Assembly (NCBI GenBank): GCA_016771945.1
Contig: QZLF01000004.1
Coordinates: 1 to 64,000, forward strand
Origin: Candidatus Leucobacter sulfamidivorax
Lineage (GTDB): Bacteria > Actinomycetota > Actinomycetes > Actinomycetales > Microbacteriaceae
DNA length: 64,000 nt
Reading direction: 5' to 3'
How positions within the stretch are numbered: position 1 is the stretch's first letter; every line of letters starts with the position of its first letter. Position numbers and translations under genes: made by a program. Under the pieces are notes generated by a model. That model saw only the letters and a list, made by a program, of their open reading frames with translations, searched no databases and was not told the origin of the DNA. Of the stretch, positions 17,584 to 28,604 are shown in pieces.

Positions 17584-18075
17584 GTGGCCGTCCGTGAGAT
17601 CCGCCTCTTCGGGGATCCGGTGCTGCGCACCGTGTGCACGCCGATCGAGCGGATCGACGACGGCGTCCGCGCCCTCGTCGCCGACCTCTGCGACACCGTG
17701 GCCTTCGACGGCCGCGCCGGGCTCGCGGCCACGCAGATCGGGCACACGCAGCGCGCCTTCAGCCTGCACATCGACGGCGAGGTGAGCTACGTGCTGAACC
17801 CCGAGATCGTCGCGCTCGAGGGGGATCCGGTCCCCACCGGCGAGGGCTGCCTCTCGGTGCCCGAGCTGTGGTTCGAGGTGATGCGCCACCCGCGCGCGAC
17901 CGTGCGGGGCATGGACCTCGACGGCCGCGAGATCGTGATCGAGGGCGAGGGGCTCCTCGCGCAGGCGCTGCAGCACGAGTGCGACCACCTCGACGGCAAG
18001 CTCTACATCAACCGCCTCGACCGCGCGGCGCGCGGCGAGGCGATGCGGAGGATCCGCGAGTCCGCCTGGTTCTGA
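17584..18075 (+). CDS. def: Peptide deformylase
   Basis: Removes the formyl group from nascent protein N-termini. 163 residues. Motif 2 EGCLSVP (metal Cys89) and motif 3 QHECDHLDG (His131, Glu132, His135) are intact. Motif 1 reads RAGLAATQIG instead of the usual GxGLAAxQ, with Arg in place of the first Gly. GTG start with GGGGGAG upstream, 14 bp after pyc. A second deformylase is common in actinobacteria, so this may not be the only one. Convergent with the acyl-CoA synthetase gene. Confidence 0.93.
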   Translation: MAVREIRLFGDPVLRTVCTPIERIDDGVRALVADLCDTVAFDGRAGLAATQIGHTQRAFSLHIDGEVSYVLNPEIVALEGDPVPTGEGCLSVPELWFEVMRHPRATVRGMDLDGREIVIEGEGLLAQALQHECDHLDGKLYINRLDRAARGEAMRRIRESAWF

Positions 18076-18102
18076 GGCGGATCCGCGGATCCTCCCGCTC
18101 GC

Positions 18103-19935
<1,833 letters not shown>

Positions 19936-20033
19936 GGCAACTCCTTCGGTACCAGGGCGACATCGCGGCGCCGGAGGCCGCGATTCCAGCCTATTGCATG
20001 GCGTCGGGGGCGCTTCCGATCCCGGTGGGGAAT

Positions 20034-20039
20034 CTACAA
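20034..20039 (+). promoter_or_regulatory. Candidate -10 element of the acyltransferase gene
   Basis: TACAAT lies 54 bp before the GTG at 20094 in the divergent gap with fadD. The -35 is weak (GCTTCC region). An overlapping TTGACT starts at 20039 and is an alternative -35. Confidence 0.35.
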
Positions 20040-20093
20040 TTGACTAGTCTGGTGCAGTCGCTCCGTGTCGACATCGTCCGAAAGGGGCCGTCG

Positions 20094-20783
20094 GTGTTCT
20101 ACTGGATACTCAAGCACATCTTCGTGGGCCCCCTGCTGAAGACCATCTACCGGCCCTGGGTGGAGGGGGCGGAGAACCTACCCGCCACCGGGCCCGTCGT
20201 GATCGTGGGCAACCACCTCTCGGTGATCGACTCCTTCTTCATGCCGCTCATGATCGAGCGCCGGGTCTACTTCCTGGCGAAGAGCGACTACTTCACGGGG
20301 AAGGGGCTGAAGGGCTGGCTCGTCAAGAACTTCATGCTCTCGGTCGGCCAGCTGCCGATCGACCGCTCCGGGGGCAAGGCCTCCGAGGCCTCGCTGAACA
20401 CCGGGCTCGCGGTGCTGGAGCGCGGCGACGTGCTCGCGATCTACCCCGAGGGGACCCGCAGCCCCGACGCCCGGCTCTACCGCGGCCGCACCGGCGTCGC
20501 GCGCCTCGTGCTCGAGTCCGGGGCGCTCGTCGTCCCCGCGGTCATGATCGACACCGAGAAGGCCATGCCCATCGGCGCGAAGCTGCCGAAGATCCGCCGC
20601 ATCGGCACCATCGTGGGCAAGCCGCTCGACTTCTCCCGCTTCGAGGGGATGAGCACGGACCGCTTCGTGCTCCGCAGCGTCACCGACGAGATCATGTACG
20701 AGATCCAGCGCCTGAGCGGGCAGGAGTACGTGGACGTCTACGCCTCGAGCGTACGCGCCGGCTCGGCGGCCGCCAGGCGATAG
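20094..20783 (+). CDS. plsC: 1-acyl-sn-glycerol-3-phosphate acyltransferase (PlsC family)
   Basis: Adds the second acyl chain to lysophosphatidate at the membrane. 229 residues from GTG 20094 (AAAGGGG upstream; the frame is open further upstream to 19998 but that part has no RBS and is not family-like). Catalytic NHxxxxD: N40-H41 to D46 (GNHLSVIDS). Acyl-acceptor motif YPEGTRSPD and the block RGRTGVARLVLESGA follow. N-terminal hydrophobic stretch FYWILKHIFVGPLL. Other acyltransferases of this superfamily act on different acceptors, so the substrate is inferred. Confidence 0.88.
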   Translation: MFYWILKHIFVGPLLKTIYRPWVEGAENLPATGPVVIVGNHLSVIDSFFMPLMIERRVYFLAKSDYFTGKGLKGWLVKNFMLSVGQLPIDRSGGKASEASLNTGLAVLERGDVLAIYPEGTRSPDARLYRGRTGVARLVLESGALVVPAVMIDTEKAMPIGAKLPKIRRIGTIVGKPLDFSRFEGMSTDRFVLRSVTDEIMYEIQRLSGQEYVDVYASSVRAGSAAARR

Positions 20784-20820
20784 AATGGGAAGGTTGCGGG
20801 TCCGCCGCGACTTCCCATTC
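20781..20820 (+). promoter_or_regulatory. aroG -10 element and 10-bp inverted repeat
   Basis: TAGAAT (20781-20786) is a near-consensus -10, overlapping the plsC stop. GAATGGGAAG (20783-20792) and CTTCCCATTC (20811-20820) form a perfect 10-bp inverted repeat whose left arm covers the -10. It could be an operator over the aroG promoter or a stem-loop ending plsC transcription. No T-run follows, which favours an operator or leader role. Confidence 0.5.
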
Positions 20821-20842
20821 CCCCGATGAGAGCAGGCGAGCA

Positions 20843-22213
20843 GTGAGTCAGCAGGCAGCCCGGAGCGTCAACCCGAACGCGCTGGAGCTCGACTCGTATC
20901 GCGCGCTCGAGGCGAAGCAGCAGCCCGTCTGGGGCGACGCGGACGCGCTGCAGGCGGCCTCGGCCGAGCTCGCCGCCCAGCCCCCGCTCGTCTTCGCCGG
21001 CGAGGCGGATCAGCTGCGCGAGCACCTGGCCGCGGCCGCGCGCGGCGAGGCCTTCCTGCTGCAGGGCGGCGACTGCGCCGAGACCTTCGCCGCGGCGACC
21101 GCCGACAAGATCCGCGACCGGGTGAAGACGCTGCTGCAGATGGCCGTCGTGCTCACCTACGGCGCCTCGATGCCCGTCATCAAGGTGGGGCGCATGGCCG
21201 GCCAGTTCGCGAAGCCGCGCTCGAGCGACACCGAGACCCGCGACGGCATCGCGCTGCCGGCCTACCGGGGCGACCTCGTCAACGGCTACGACTTCACGCC
21301 CGAGTCCCGCGCGGCCGACCCTGCGCGGCTGCTGCGCGGCTACCACGTCTCGGCCTCGACGCTCAACCTGATCCGCGCCTTCACGCGGGGCGGCTTCGCC
21401 GACCTGCGCCAGGTGCACGCCTGGAACCAGGGCTTCGTATCGAATCCCGCGAACCAGCGCTACGAGGCGCTCGCCGCCGAGATCGACCGGGCGCTGCGCT
21501 TCATGGAGGCCTGTGGCGTCGAGGACGCCGCGCTGACGCAGACCGAGTTCTACGTCAGCCACGAGGCGCTGCTGCTCGACTACGAGCGCCCGCTCGTGCG
21601 CATCGACTCGCGCACCGGGCTGCCCTACGGCACCTCGGGCCACTTCCTCTGGATCGGCGAGCGCACGCGCGACCTCGACGGCGCGCACGTGGAGCTGCTC
21701 TCGAAGCTGCGCAACCCCATCGGCGTGAAGCTCGGCCCGACCGCGACCGTCGACGACGCCCTGCGCCTCATCGACAAGCTCGACCCCGAGCGCGAGCCCG
21801 GCCGGCTGACCTTCATCACCCGGATGGGGGCGGGACGGATCCGCGAGGCGCTGCCGCCGCTGCTCGCCGGCGTGCGCGACGCGGGCGCGCTGCCGCTGTG
21901 GGTCACCGACCCCATGCACGGCAACGGCATCACGACGGCGACCGGGTACAAGACGCGCCGCTTCGACGACGTCATGGACGAGCTGCTCGGCTTCTTCGAG
22001 GCGCACCGCGAGGCGGGCACGGTGCCGGGCGGCATCCACGTCGAGCTCACGGGCGACGACGTCACCGAGTGCCTCGGCGGCTCCGAGAACATCGACGAGG
22101 AGGCGCTGGCGACCCGCTACGAGTCGCTGTGCGACCCGCGGCTCAACCACATGCAGTCGCTGGAACTCGCCTTCCAGGTGGCCGAGGAGCTCAAGAAGCA
22201 CTCGCGTCGCTGA
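20843..22213 (+). CDS. aroG: 3-deoxy-7-phosphoheptulonate (DAHP) synthase, class II
   Basis: First step of the shikimate pathway: phosphoenolpyruvate + erythrose-4-phosphate to DAHP. 456 residues, the plant-like class II type found in actinobacteria (Rv2178c). Seen: FLLQGGDCAETFA (metal Cys), KVGRMAGQFAKPRS, RAFTRGGFADLRQVHAWN, GPTATVDDAL, DPMHGNG and HVELTGDDVTECLGG. GTG start with AGGCGAG upstream. Placed beside a PknL-like kinase as in Mycobacterium tuberculosis, with the same convergent orientation. Confidence 0.96.
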   Translation: MSQQAARSVNPNALELDSYRALEAKQQPVWGDADALQAASAELAAQPPLVFAGEADQLREHLAAAARGEAFLLQGGDCAETFAAATADKIRDRVKTLLQMAVVLTYGASMPVIKVGRMAGQFAKPRSSDTETRDGIALPAYRGDLVNGYDFTPESRAADPARLLRGYHVSASTLNLIRAFTRGGFADLRQVHAWNQGFVSNPANQRYEALAAEIDRALRFMEACGVEDAALTQTEFYVSHEALLLDYERPLVRIDSRTGLPYGTSGHFLWIGERTRDLDGAHVELLSKLRNPIGVKLGPTATVDDALRLIDKLDPEREPGRLTFITRMGAGRIREALPPLLAGVRDAGALPLWVTDPMHGNGITTATGYKTRRFDDVMDELLGFFEAHREAGTVPGGIHVELTGDDVTECLGGSENIDEEALATRYESLCDPRLNHMQSLELAFQVAEELKKHSRR

Positions 22214-22274
22214 GACGGGCGATCCATCCCGGTCAGGCGCTGAGGCGATCCGTCGGGATCGCGCTCCGTCCCGG

Positions 22275-24197
<1,923 letters not shown>

Positions 24198-24278
24198 GCG
24201 CTGATTCTATGGACTTCCTACAGCCCGCAGGCGGCACCGCGCCGTTCTCGGACAAACGACGGCGGGGCCGCGCGATCC

Positions 24279-24327
24279 GCCCCGCTCCGCTTAGAGATCT
24301 GCCCCGCTCTGCCTTAGAGTTGAAGCG
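24279..24327 (+). promoter_or_regulatory. Tandemly duplicated promoter-like unit; leaderless start
   Basis: GCCCCGCTCCGCTTAGAG (from 24279) is repeated with minor change as GCCCCGCTCTGCCTTAGAG (from 24301), a 22-bp period or two helical turns. The second TAGAGT (24315-24320) ends 6 nt before the GTG at 24327, the spacing expected when transcription starts at the first base of the codon. Confidence 0.5.
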
Positions 24328-24674
24328 TGGCCGAGAACTTCCCGCCTGACATCGAGTACCTGACCATTCCCGATCTCGTCGAGCGCTGGGGGATCAGCCC
24401 CGGCAAGCTGCACCGACTCATCGAGGACCACCACCTCGCGGGCGTGCGCGTCGACGGCGTGCTGCGCATCCCCGTCGGCTTCGTGCAGGAGGATGGACCG
24501 CTCCACTCCCTGCGAGGCACCCTGCTCGCGCTGCTGGACGCGGGCTTCAGCGAGGAGGAGGCCGTGGCCTGGCTGCTCGCCGAGAACGAGGAGCTGGGCG
24601 GGCGCCCGGTCGACGCGCTCGTGGCCGGCCGCAAGAGCGCGGTGCGCCGCGCGACGCAGGGGCTCGCCTTCTAG
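24327..24674 (+). CDS. Small HTH DNA-binding protein, Rv2175c family
   Basis: 115 residues. An N-terminal helix-turn-helix (YLTIPDLVERWGISPGKLHRLIEDHHLAGVRVDG) with a recognition helix like excisionase/MerR types, then a small C-terminal helical domain (LRGTLLALLDAGFSEEEAVAWLLAEN...GRPVDALVAGRKSAVRR). Rv2175c is a DNA-binding substrate of PknL in M. tuberculosis. This gene is divergent from the PknL-like gene, and phosphorylation of its N-terminal Thr (PDIEYLTIPD) would be the analogous event. Probably leaderless (no RBS before the GTG). DNA targets are unknown. Confidence 0.85.
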   Translation: MAENFPPDIEYLTIPDLVERWGISPGKLHRLIEDHHLAGVRVDGVLRIPVGFVQEDGPLHSLRGTLLALLDAGFSEEEAVAWLLAENEELGGRPVDALVAGRKSAVRRATQGLAF

Positions 24675-24704
24675 ACCGCGCCGATCAGTCCGCGCCGGTG
24701 CGGA

Positions 24705-25820
24705 TCACGCCACCCGGCGCACCGCCCGGTCGGCGAGGGCGACCAGCCGCTCGCGGGCATCGGCGCGCAGCGGTGCGAAGTCGAGCGCGGCCGAGGCGCG
24801 ATCCACGTTGCGCGCGATCATCTGCTCCACGCGCCGTACCGCGCCGCTGTCCCGGATCGTGCGCTGCATCATCTCGATCTGCTCGCCGTCGAGCTCGCGG
24901 TCGCCGAGCATCTCGTCGAAGAGGCGGCGCTGGGTGGGCGGCAGCCCCTCGCGGGCGAGCGTGACGAGCACCGTGCGCTTGCCCTCCCGCAGGTCGTCGC
25001 CGCTCGGCTTGCCGGTCACCGCGGCGTCGCCGAGGACCCCGAGCAGGTCGTCGCGCAGCTGGAAGGCGACGCCGACGGGCAGCCCGAACGCCGAGAGCGC
25101 GCCCTCCTGCTCGCCGTCGGCGCCGGCGAGGGCCGCGCCGATGAGCAGGGGGGCCTCGACGCTGTACTTGGCCGACTTGTAGACGAGCACGCGCGTGGAG
25201 CGCTCGAGCTGCTCGCTCTCGGGGGCGAAGCCGGGCTGCTGCTCCTCGAGCACGTCGAGGTACTGGCCGACCGCGACCTCGCTGCGCATGCGGTTGAAAT
25301 GATCGCGCGCCCGGCTCGCGGCGTCGCGGCCGGCGGTCGCGCGATCCACCGCATCGCAGGCGCGCTGCATCAGCTCGTCCGCCCACGACTGCAGCAGATC
25401 GCCCAGGAGGATGGCGGCGGAGAGCCCGAAGTGGGCGGAGGCTCCGCGCAGCCCCGTGTCGCGGTGCAGCGCGGCGAAGTGGCGGTGGGCCGCGGGCCGG
25501 CCGCGCCGGGTGTCGCTGCGGTCGATGACGTCGTCGTGGATCAGCGCCGCCGCGTGGAAGAGCTCGAGGGCGCACGCGGCGTCGAGCACCGCGGAGAGCT
25601 CGCCCCGGGGCTCGCCGTGCAGGTCGAGCGGGCGGACCGAGCGGTAGCCGAGCACCGCGAAGCCCGCGCGCAGGCGCTTGCCGCCCGAGAGGTAGGCCTC
25701 GGCCTCGTCGAGCAGGGGCGCGGCGTCGGGGCCGAGCGGCTCGAGCTCGTCGCGGTGCGCCGCGAGCGCGTCGCCGATGCGCTCCTGAATAAGCCCTGCG
25801 AGTCGCTTCGTTTCGTCCAC
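24705..25820 (-). CDS. Polyprenyl (geranylgeranyl-type) diphosphate synthase
   Basis: Trans-isoprenyl diphosphate synthase, 371 residues, condensing IPP with allylic diphosphates. First Asp-rich motif DDVID at 96-100 within LIHDDVIDRSDTRRG; second motif QLRDDLLGVLGD. GGKRLRAG near the N-terminus binds IPP. Small residues before the first motif (FHAAALIHDD) fit a C20-or-longer product, but chain length cannot be fixed from sequence alone. Likely product uses are carotenoids, menaquinone side chains or polyprenyl carriers. In the same neighbourhood M. tuberculosis has idsA2. GTG start; divergent from the DUF3040 gene. Confidence 0.9.
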   Translation of the reverse strand: MDETKRLAGLIQERIGDALAAHRDELEPLGPDAAPLLDEAEAYLSGGKRLRAGFAVLGYRSVRPLDLHGEPRGELSAVLDAACALELFHAAALIHDDVIDRSDTRRGRPAAHRHFAALHRDTGLRGASAHFGLSAAILLGDLLQSWADELMQRACDAVDRATAGRDAASRARDHFNRMRSEVAVGQYLDVLEEQQPGFAPESEQLERSTRVLVYKSAKYSVEAPLLIGAALAGADGEQEGALSAFGLPVGVAFQLRDDLLGVLGDAAVTGKPSGDDLREGKRTVLVTLAREGLPPTQRRLFDEMLGDRELDGEQIEMMQRTIRDSGAVRRVEQMIARNVDRASAALDFAPLRADARERLVALADRAVRRVA

Positions 25821-25849
25821 GCGGCTAGCCTAGCCGGGTAGGCGAAGCG

Positions 25850-25855
25850 TAGACT
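25850..25855 (+). promoter_or_regulatory. Candidate -10 of the DUF3040 gene
   Basis: TAGACT, 31 bp before the ATG at 25887, in the 66-bp divergent gap. The -35 is not clear. Confidence 0.35.
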
Positions 25856-25886
25856 TGAGGGAAGTACAGAAGGCGGGGGCGGTCAC

Positions 25887-26270
25887 ATGGGACTGTCGGA
25901 ACGCGAGCAGCAACTGCTCGACGAGATGGAGCGGCGACTCTACCAGAGCGAGGCCGACGTGATGCAGACCCCCTCGGGGTCGCGGAAGCGGCTGAATCTG
26001 CGCTCCGTCGTGCTGGGGATCGTCCTGGGCGTCGTCGGCCTGGGCGTGCTCATCGGCGGCGTCGCCGCGCAGCAGCTGTGGCTGGGTCTCATCGGCTTCG
26101 CGATCATGCTGGGCGGGGCGCTGCTCGCCTTCACCCGCAGGGGCGGTGACGCGGTCGATGCCGGCGCCGCCTCGTCGCGCGGCGACCGGGGCCGCGGGAC
26201 GCACCCGCAGGAGAGCTTCGGCGACCGCATGAGCCGTCGCTGGGACGAGCGCATGGAGGGCGAGCGCTAG
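25887..26270 (+). CDS. DUF3040 small membrane protein
   Basis: 127 residues. N-terminal amphipathic helix GLSEREQQLLDEMERRLYQSEAD, characteristic of DUF3040, then two adjacent membrane helices (about 38-80: VVLGIVLGVVGLGVLIGG and LWLGLIGFAIMLGGALLAF) and a charged cytoplasmic tail ending in RRWDERMEGER. Function is not known. It usually precedes mraZ and the dcw cluster in actinobacteria, which is the case here apart from the IS110 element in between. Followed by a strong terminator, so it is not co-transcribed with mraZ. Confidence 0.88.
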   Translation: MGLSEREQQLLDEMERRLYQSEADVMQTPSGSRKRLNLRSVVLGIVLGVVGLGVLIGGVAAQQLWLGLIGFAIMLGGALLAFTRRGGDAVDAGAASSRGDRGRGTHPQESFGDRMSRRWDERMEGER

Positions 26271-26288
26271 CCCGCCCCTTCCTGAACC

Positions 26289-26324
26289 AATAGAACCCCG
26301 AGGCTTCGGCCTCGGGGTTCTATT
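26289..26324 (+). terminator. Strong intrinsic terminator after the DUF3040 gene
   Basis: A perfect 16-bp stem (AATAGAACCCCGAGGC / GCCTCGGGGTTCTATT) is closed by a TTCG tetraloop. It starts 19 bp after the stop. It insulates the downstream IS and dcw promoter from read-through. Confidence 0.93.
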
Positions 26325-26352
26325 CGTCTGCGCTCCCTTCGTCTGCGCTCCC
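26323..26352 (+). repeat. 15-bp perfect tandem repeat
   Basis: TTCGTCTGCGCTCCC is present twice in direct tandem (26323-26337, 26338-26352), between the terminator and the left end of the IS110 element. Confidence 0.85.
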
Positions 26353-26407
26353 TCCGCCTCCCTTGTTTCGGCGAGAGCACCCCTGGGGGGTGCCCCTATA
26401 ACTTTTG

Positions 26408-27628
26408 TCAAGCCGCGAGAGCGGTGTCTGACCAGGTTCGGGGCTGGTAGAGACTGCCGGTGCGGAGCATGGCATAGAGCACGTCGCAGCGACGGCGGGC
26501 GAGCGCGATGAGGGCTTGGTTATGACGTTTGCCTTGGCTGATTTTGCGGTCGTAATAGGCGCGGGATTCGGGATCCCGGAGCGCTGCGAACGCGGAGAGA
26601 AACATCGCCCGCTTCAAGACCTTGTTCCCGCGCCGGGACGGTGACTCGCCTCGGATCGAGGTGCCTGAGCGCCTCGTGACAGGCGCAAGACCAGCGTAGG
26701 CGGCGAGGTGTCCTGCGGTTGGGAAGTGTTTCCCAACAATCTCAGTGAGGAGTCTGGCGGCGGTCCTGACGCCGACTCCCGGCATGCTCGTCAGGACCGG
26801 GTGAAGAGGGTGCGCCTCAACGAGACGTTCGACCTCAGCCGCGATCTCATCGCGCTGTTTCCTCAGTTCGGTGAGCTGCTTCGCGAGGCGCGGGAGCACG
26901 ATCCCGGCCGCATTTGTACCGACCACGGTTACGGTCTGCTGATCGAGGGCATCGAAAATCTCTTGCGCCCACACTCCGCCCTTGCGCGGGGCGCGCTTCA
27001 GCAGCCGGGCAGCCACGCGCTTCTGCCCGGCTCGTTGCAGCTCGGTCGGCGAAGGGTAGCGTTCGAGCAGATCGAGGATCGCGGGGTGATCCAGACGCGG
27101 CCCGAGTACCCGCTCCAAAGTGGGGTGGATCTGCGTGAGCAGGCCTCGCACCCGGTTAGAGACCTGGGTGATCTGCGCGGCGAGATCGTCATCGAAGCCG
27201 CAGAGCATCGAGAGTTCCGCGAGTTGCTCATCGGCCACCTTGATCGATCGTAATGTTGCAGGCATGGTGCGGGCGGTCTCCGCGATGATAAATGCGTCCC
27301 TGGCGTCGGTCTTCGCCTCACCCGGGTGAAGATCAGCAACTCGGCGCATCGTGAGACCGGGCAGGTATCCCACGAGCACGTCTGCAGCCTGGGCGACGGC
27401 GACCGGGAGTGCGCCGATCGTGGCGGGCTGATCGACGACCAGCAGGGCGGGGCCGTGCTCAGCGAGTTGATCCAGCACCGATACGATCTTGGCTTCGGTG
27501 TTCGGGAGTGGCTTGTCGTAGAGCTTCTTTCCGTCACGGGTGAGCGCGACCGCGTGATGCTCGCTCTTGCCGACATCGAGGCCGATGAAGACCGCGACGT
27601 CGTCGTAGTGTTTGATACTGCTGACCAA
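26408..27628 (-). CDS. IS110-family transposase (DEDD recombinase)
   Basis: 406 residues. N-terminal RuvC-like DEDD domain: D18 (FIGLDVGKSEHH), an acidic residue at 66 (VVDQPATIG, Asp instead of the usual Glu), D108 and D111 (KTDARDAFIIAET). A coiled-coil middle (about 240-270) is followed by the Transposase_20 domain with SMPGVGVRTAARLL and AAYAGLAPVTRRSGTSIRGE, and the region GNKVLKRAMFLSAF. The enzyme uses an RNA guide from the same element in the characterised IS621. TTG start supported by a GGAGG site 9 nt upstream. The gene looks intact and probably active. Confidence 0.92.
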   Translation of the reverse strand: MVSSIKHYDDVAVFIGLDVGKSEHHAVALTRDGKKLYDKPLPNTEAKIVSVLDQLAEHGPALLVVDQPATIGALPVAVAQAADVLVGYLPGLTMRRVADLHPGEAKTDARDAFIIAETARTMPATLRSIKVADEQLAELSMLCGFDDDLAAQITQVSNRVRGLLTQIHPTLERVLGPRLDHPAILDLLERYPSPTELQRAGQKRVAARLLKRAPRKGGVWAQEIFDALDQQTVTVVGTNAAGIVLPRLAKQLTELRKQRDEIAAEVERLVEAHPLHPVLTSMPGVGVRTAARLLTEIVGKHFPTAGHLAAYAGLAPVTRRSGTSIRGESPSRRGNKVLKRAMFLSAFAALRDPESRAYYDRKISQGKRHNQALIALARRRCDVLYAMLRTGSLYQPRTWSDTALAA

Positions 27629-27870
27629 AGGTGGTTCCTCCGTCCTGCTCGTGGTGTTCGGCAGTCAGGTGGCGGTGGGCGTCGGCATCCACGTTACGAA
27701 CGACCCTGCCCCGGTATGCGCGGCTGTGGTCTTGCCCCTATCAGCGATCACTCACCGCCAGACCAGGCCCGGTGACAACACCCCCCAGATCATTCCTGCG
27801 ACAGGGGGCAACAATCATGCCGGACCCGGCTGGCTGCCTTGCCCCTCATCCTCGCGGATCAGGAGCTACG
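27629..27870 (-). ncRNA. Candidate IS110 bridge RNA (non-coding left end)
   Basis: About 240 nt upstream of the transposase, on its strand, with no credible ORF. In IS110-group elements this region encodes the bridge RNA that pairs with target and donor DNA. It contains pairing blocks: CCCCC/GGGGG arms around 27783-27807, CACCG/CGGTG around 27752-27774, and an internal GGTGG/CCACC block near 27668-27694. The loops that would define target and donor guides were not resolved. Assignment rests on family knowledge plus position. Confidence 0.55.
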
Positions 27871-27994
27871 AACAAAGTAACGGGGGTGACAGCACCGCCG
27901 GGGCGGGCTTCCCCGCGCCTCCTCTCACCCCCTGCGCATGCTTTCGAGAGGCCTGCCCCAGCGGTTTGGGGCTCAGGGGAGGGGAATGGGCAAA

Positions 27995-28040
27995 AAGTGG
28001 AGGAAAAGTGGGTGAAGTGGAGCAAAGTGGAGTAGGGTGG
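27995..28040 (+). promoter_or_regulatory. MraZ-box array upstream of mraZ
   Basis: Five G-rich boxes, AAGTGG at 27995, 28006, 28015 and 28025 and GGGTGG at 28035, are spaced 11, 9, 10 and 10 bp. MraZ binds direct repeats of short TGG-type boxes with about 10-bp spacing in front of its own gene, so this is very likely the autoregulatory operator of the dcw operon. The array is intact 105 bp downstream of the IS110 end. Confidence 0.85.
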
Positions 28041-28075
28041 GGGAATCCGGTCGATCGCAACGGGAGGGAGAGCCG

Positions 28076-28507
28076 ATGTTCCTCGGTACCTTCACCCCCA
28101 AGCTCGACGAGAAGGGCCGGCTGATCCTCCCCTCCAAGTTCCGCGAGGAGCTGGCGGAGGGCCTCGTCATCACCCGCGGCCAGGAGCGGTGCCTCTACGT
28201 CTTCAGCGGCGCCGAGTTCGCGCGCATGCACGAGCGGCTGCGCGAGGCGCCCATCACCTCGAAGCAGGGCCGCGACTACCTCCGCGTCTTCCTCTCCGGG
28301 GCCCACGACGAGACCCCCGACAAGCAGGGCCGCGTCACCGTGCCGCCCACGCTGCGCGACTACGCCGGCCTCGACCGCGACCTCGCGGTGATCGGCGCGG
28401 GCAGCCGCGCGGAGATCTGGGACGCCCAGGCCTGGCAGCGGTACCTGGAGGAGCAGGAGAGCGCCTTCGCGGACATCGAGGAGGAGGTGATCCCGGGCAT
28501 GTTCTGA
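28076..28507 (+). CDS. mraZ: Transcriptional regulator MraZ
   Basis: First gene of the dcw cluster, 143 residues with two SpoVT/AbrB-like domains ([25 protein letters not shown] and [23 protein letters not shown]). Represses or activates its own operon through the repeat boxes 36 bp upstream. The ATG at 28076 is 5 nt after GGGAGGGAG; the frame is open to 28037 but that overlaps the operator. Acts as a ring-shaped oligomer in studied species. Confidence 0.95.
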   Translation: MFLGTFTPKLDEKGRLILPSKFREELAEGLVITRGQERCLYVFSGAEFARMHERLREAPITSKQGRDYLRVFLSGAHDETPDKQGRVTVPPTLRDYAGLDRDLAVIGAGSRAEIWDAQAWQRYLEEQESAFADIEEEVIPGMF

Positions 28508-28604
28508 CGGTGCTCGTGGTTTCTCGTCTACCACCCTGACGCAACTTCCCCGGCGGCAGGTGGGCTGACGGGGAACCAGGAGCACCGATCCCGGCCCGTA
28601 CGCC

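Larger units (their letters stand above)
26382..27890 (-). mobile_element. IS110-family insertion sequence
   Basis: The element carries one DEDD transposase gene on the minus strand and a ~260-nt non-coding region upstream of it, the layout of the IS110 group. Proposed ends rest on two weak signs: AGCACC directly repeated at 26376-26381 and 27891-27896, and imperfect inverted sequences CCCCTATAACTTTTGTC (26393-26409) versus GAACAAAGTAACGGGG (27870-27885). Length about 1.5 kb. It separates the DUF3040 terminator from the mraZ promoter. Exact ends are uncertain by some tens of bases because IS110 elements lack clear terminal inverted repeats. Confidence 0.75.

Noticed and set aside
14386-18075. 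Very long plus-strand frame through pyc into def
   Set aside because: Only the last 163 codons (from GTG 17584) are real (def). The upstream part is an out-of-frame Arg/Pro/His-rich shadow of pyc.
18079-18092. GGATCCGCGGATCC palindrome between def and fadD
   Set aside because: A 14-bp dyad of GGATCC-type sequence is expected by chance in this genome, and no T-run follows; not called a terminator.
22214-22274. Terminator between aroG and the kinase gene
   Set aside because: Only a 7-bp stem (GCGATCC/GGATCGC, 22245-22262) is visible; too weak to call, although one would be expected between convergent genes.
26382-27890. Exact IS110 ends defined by the AGCACC direct repeat
   Set aside because: A 6-bp match in GC-rich DNA is weak; used only as a working boundary, not as proof of a target duplication.
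27600-28124. Short plus-strand ORFs across the IS left end and mraZ operator
   Set aside because: They overlap the IS non-coding end and MraZ boxes, lack RBSs and show no domain.
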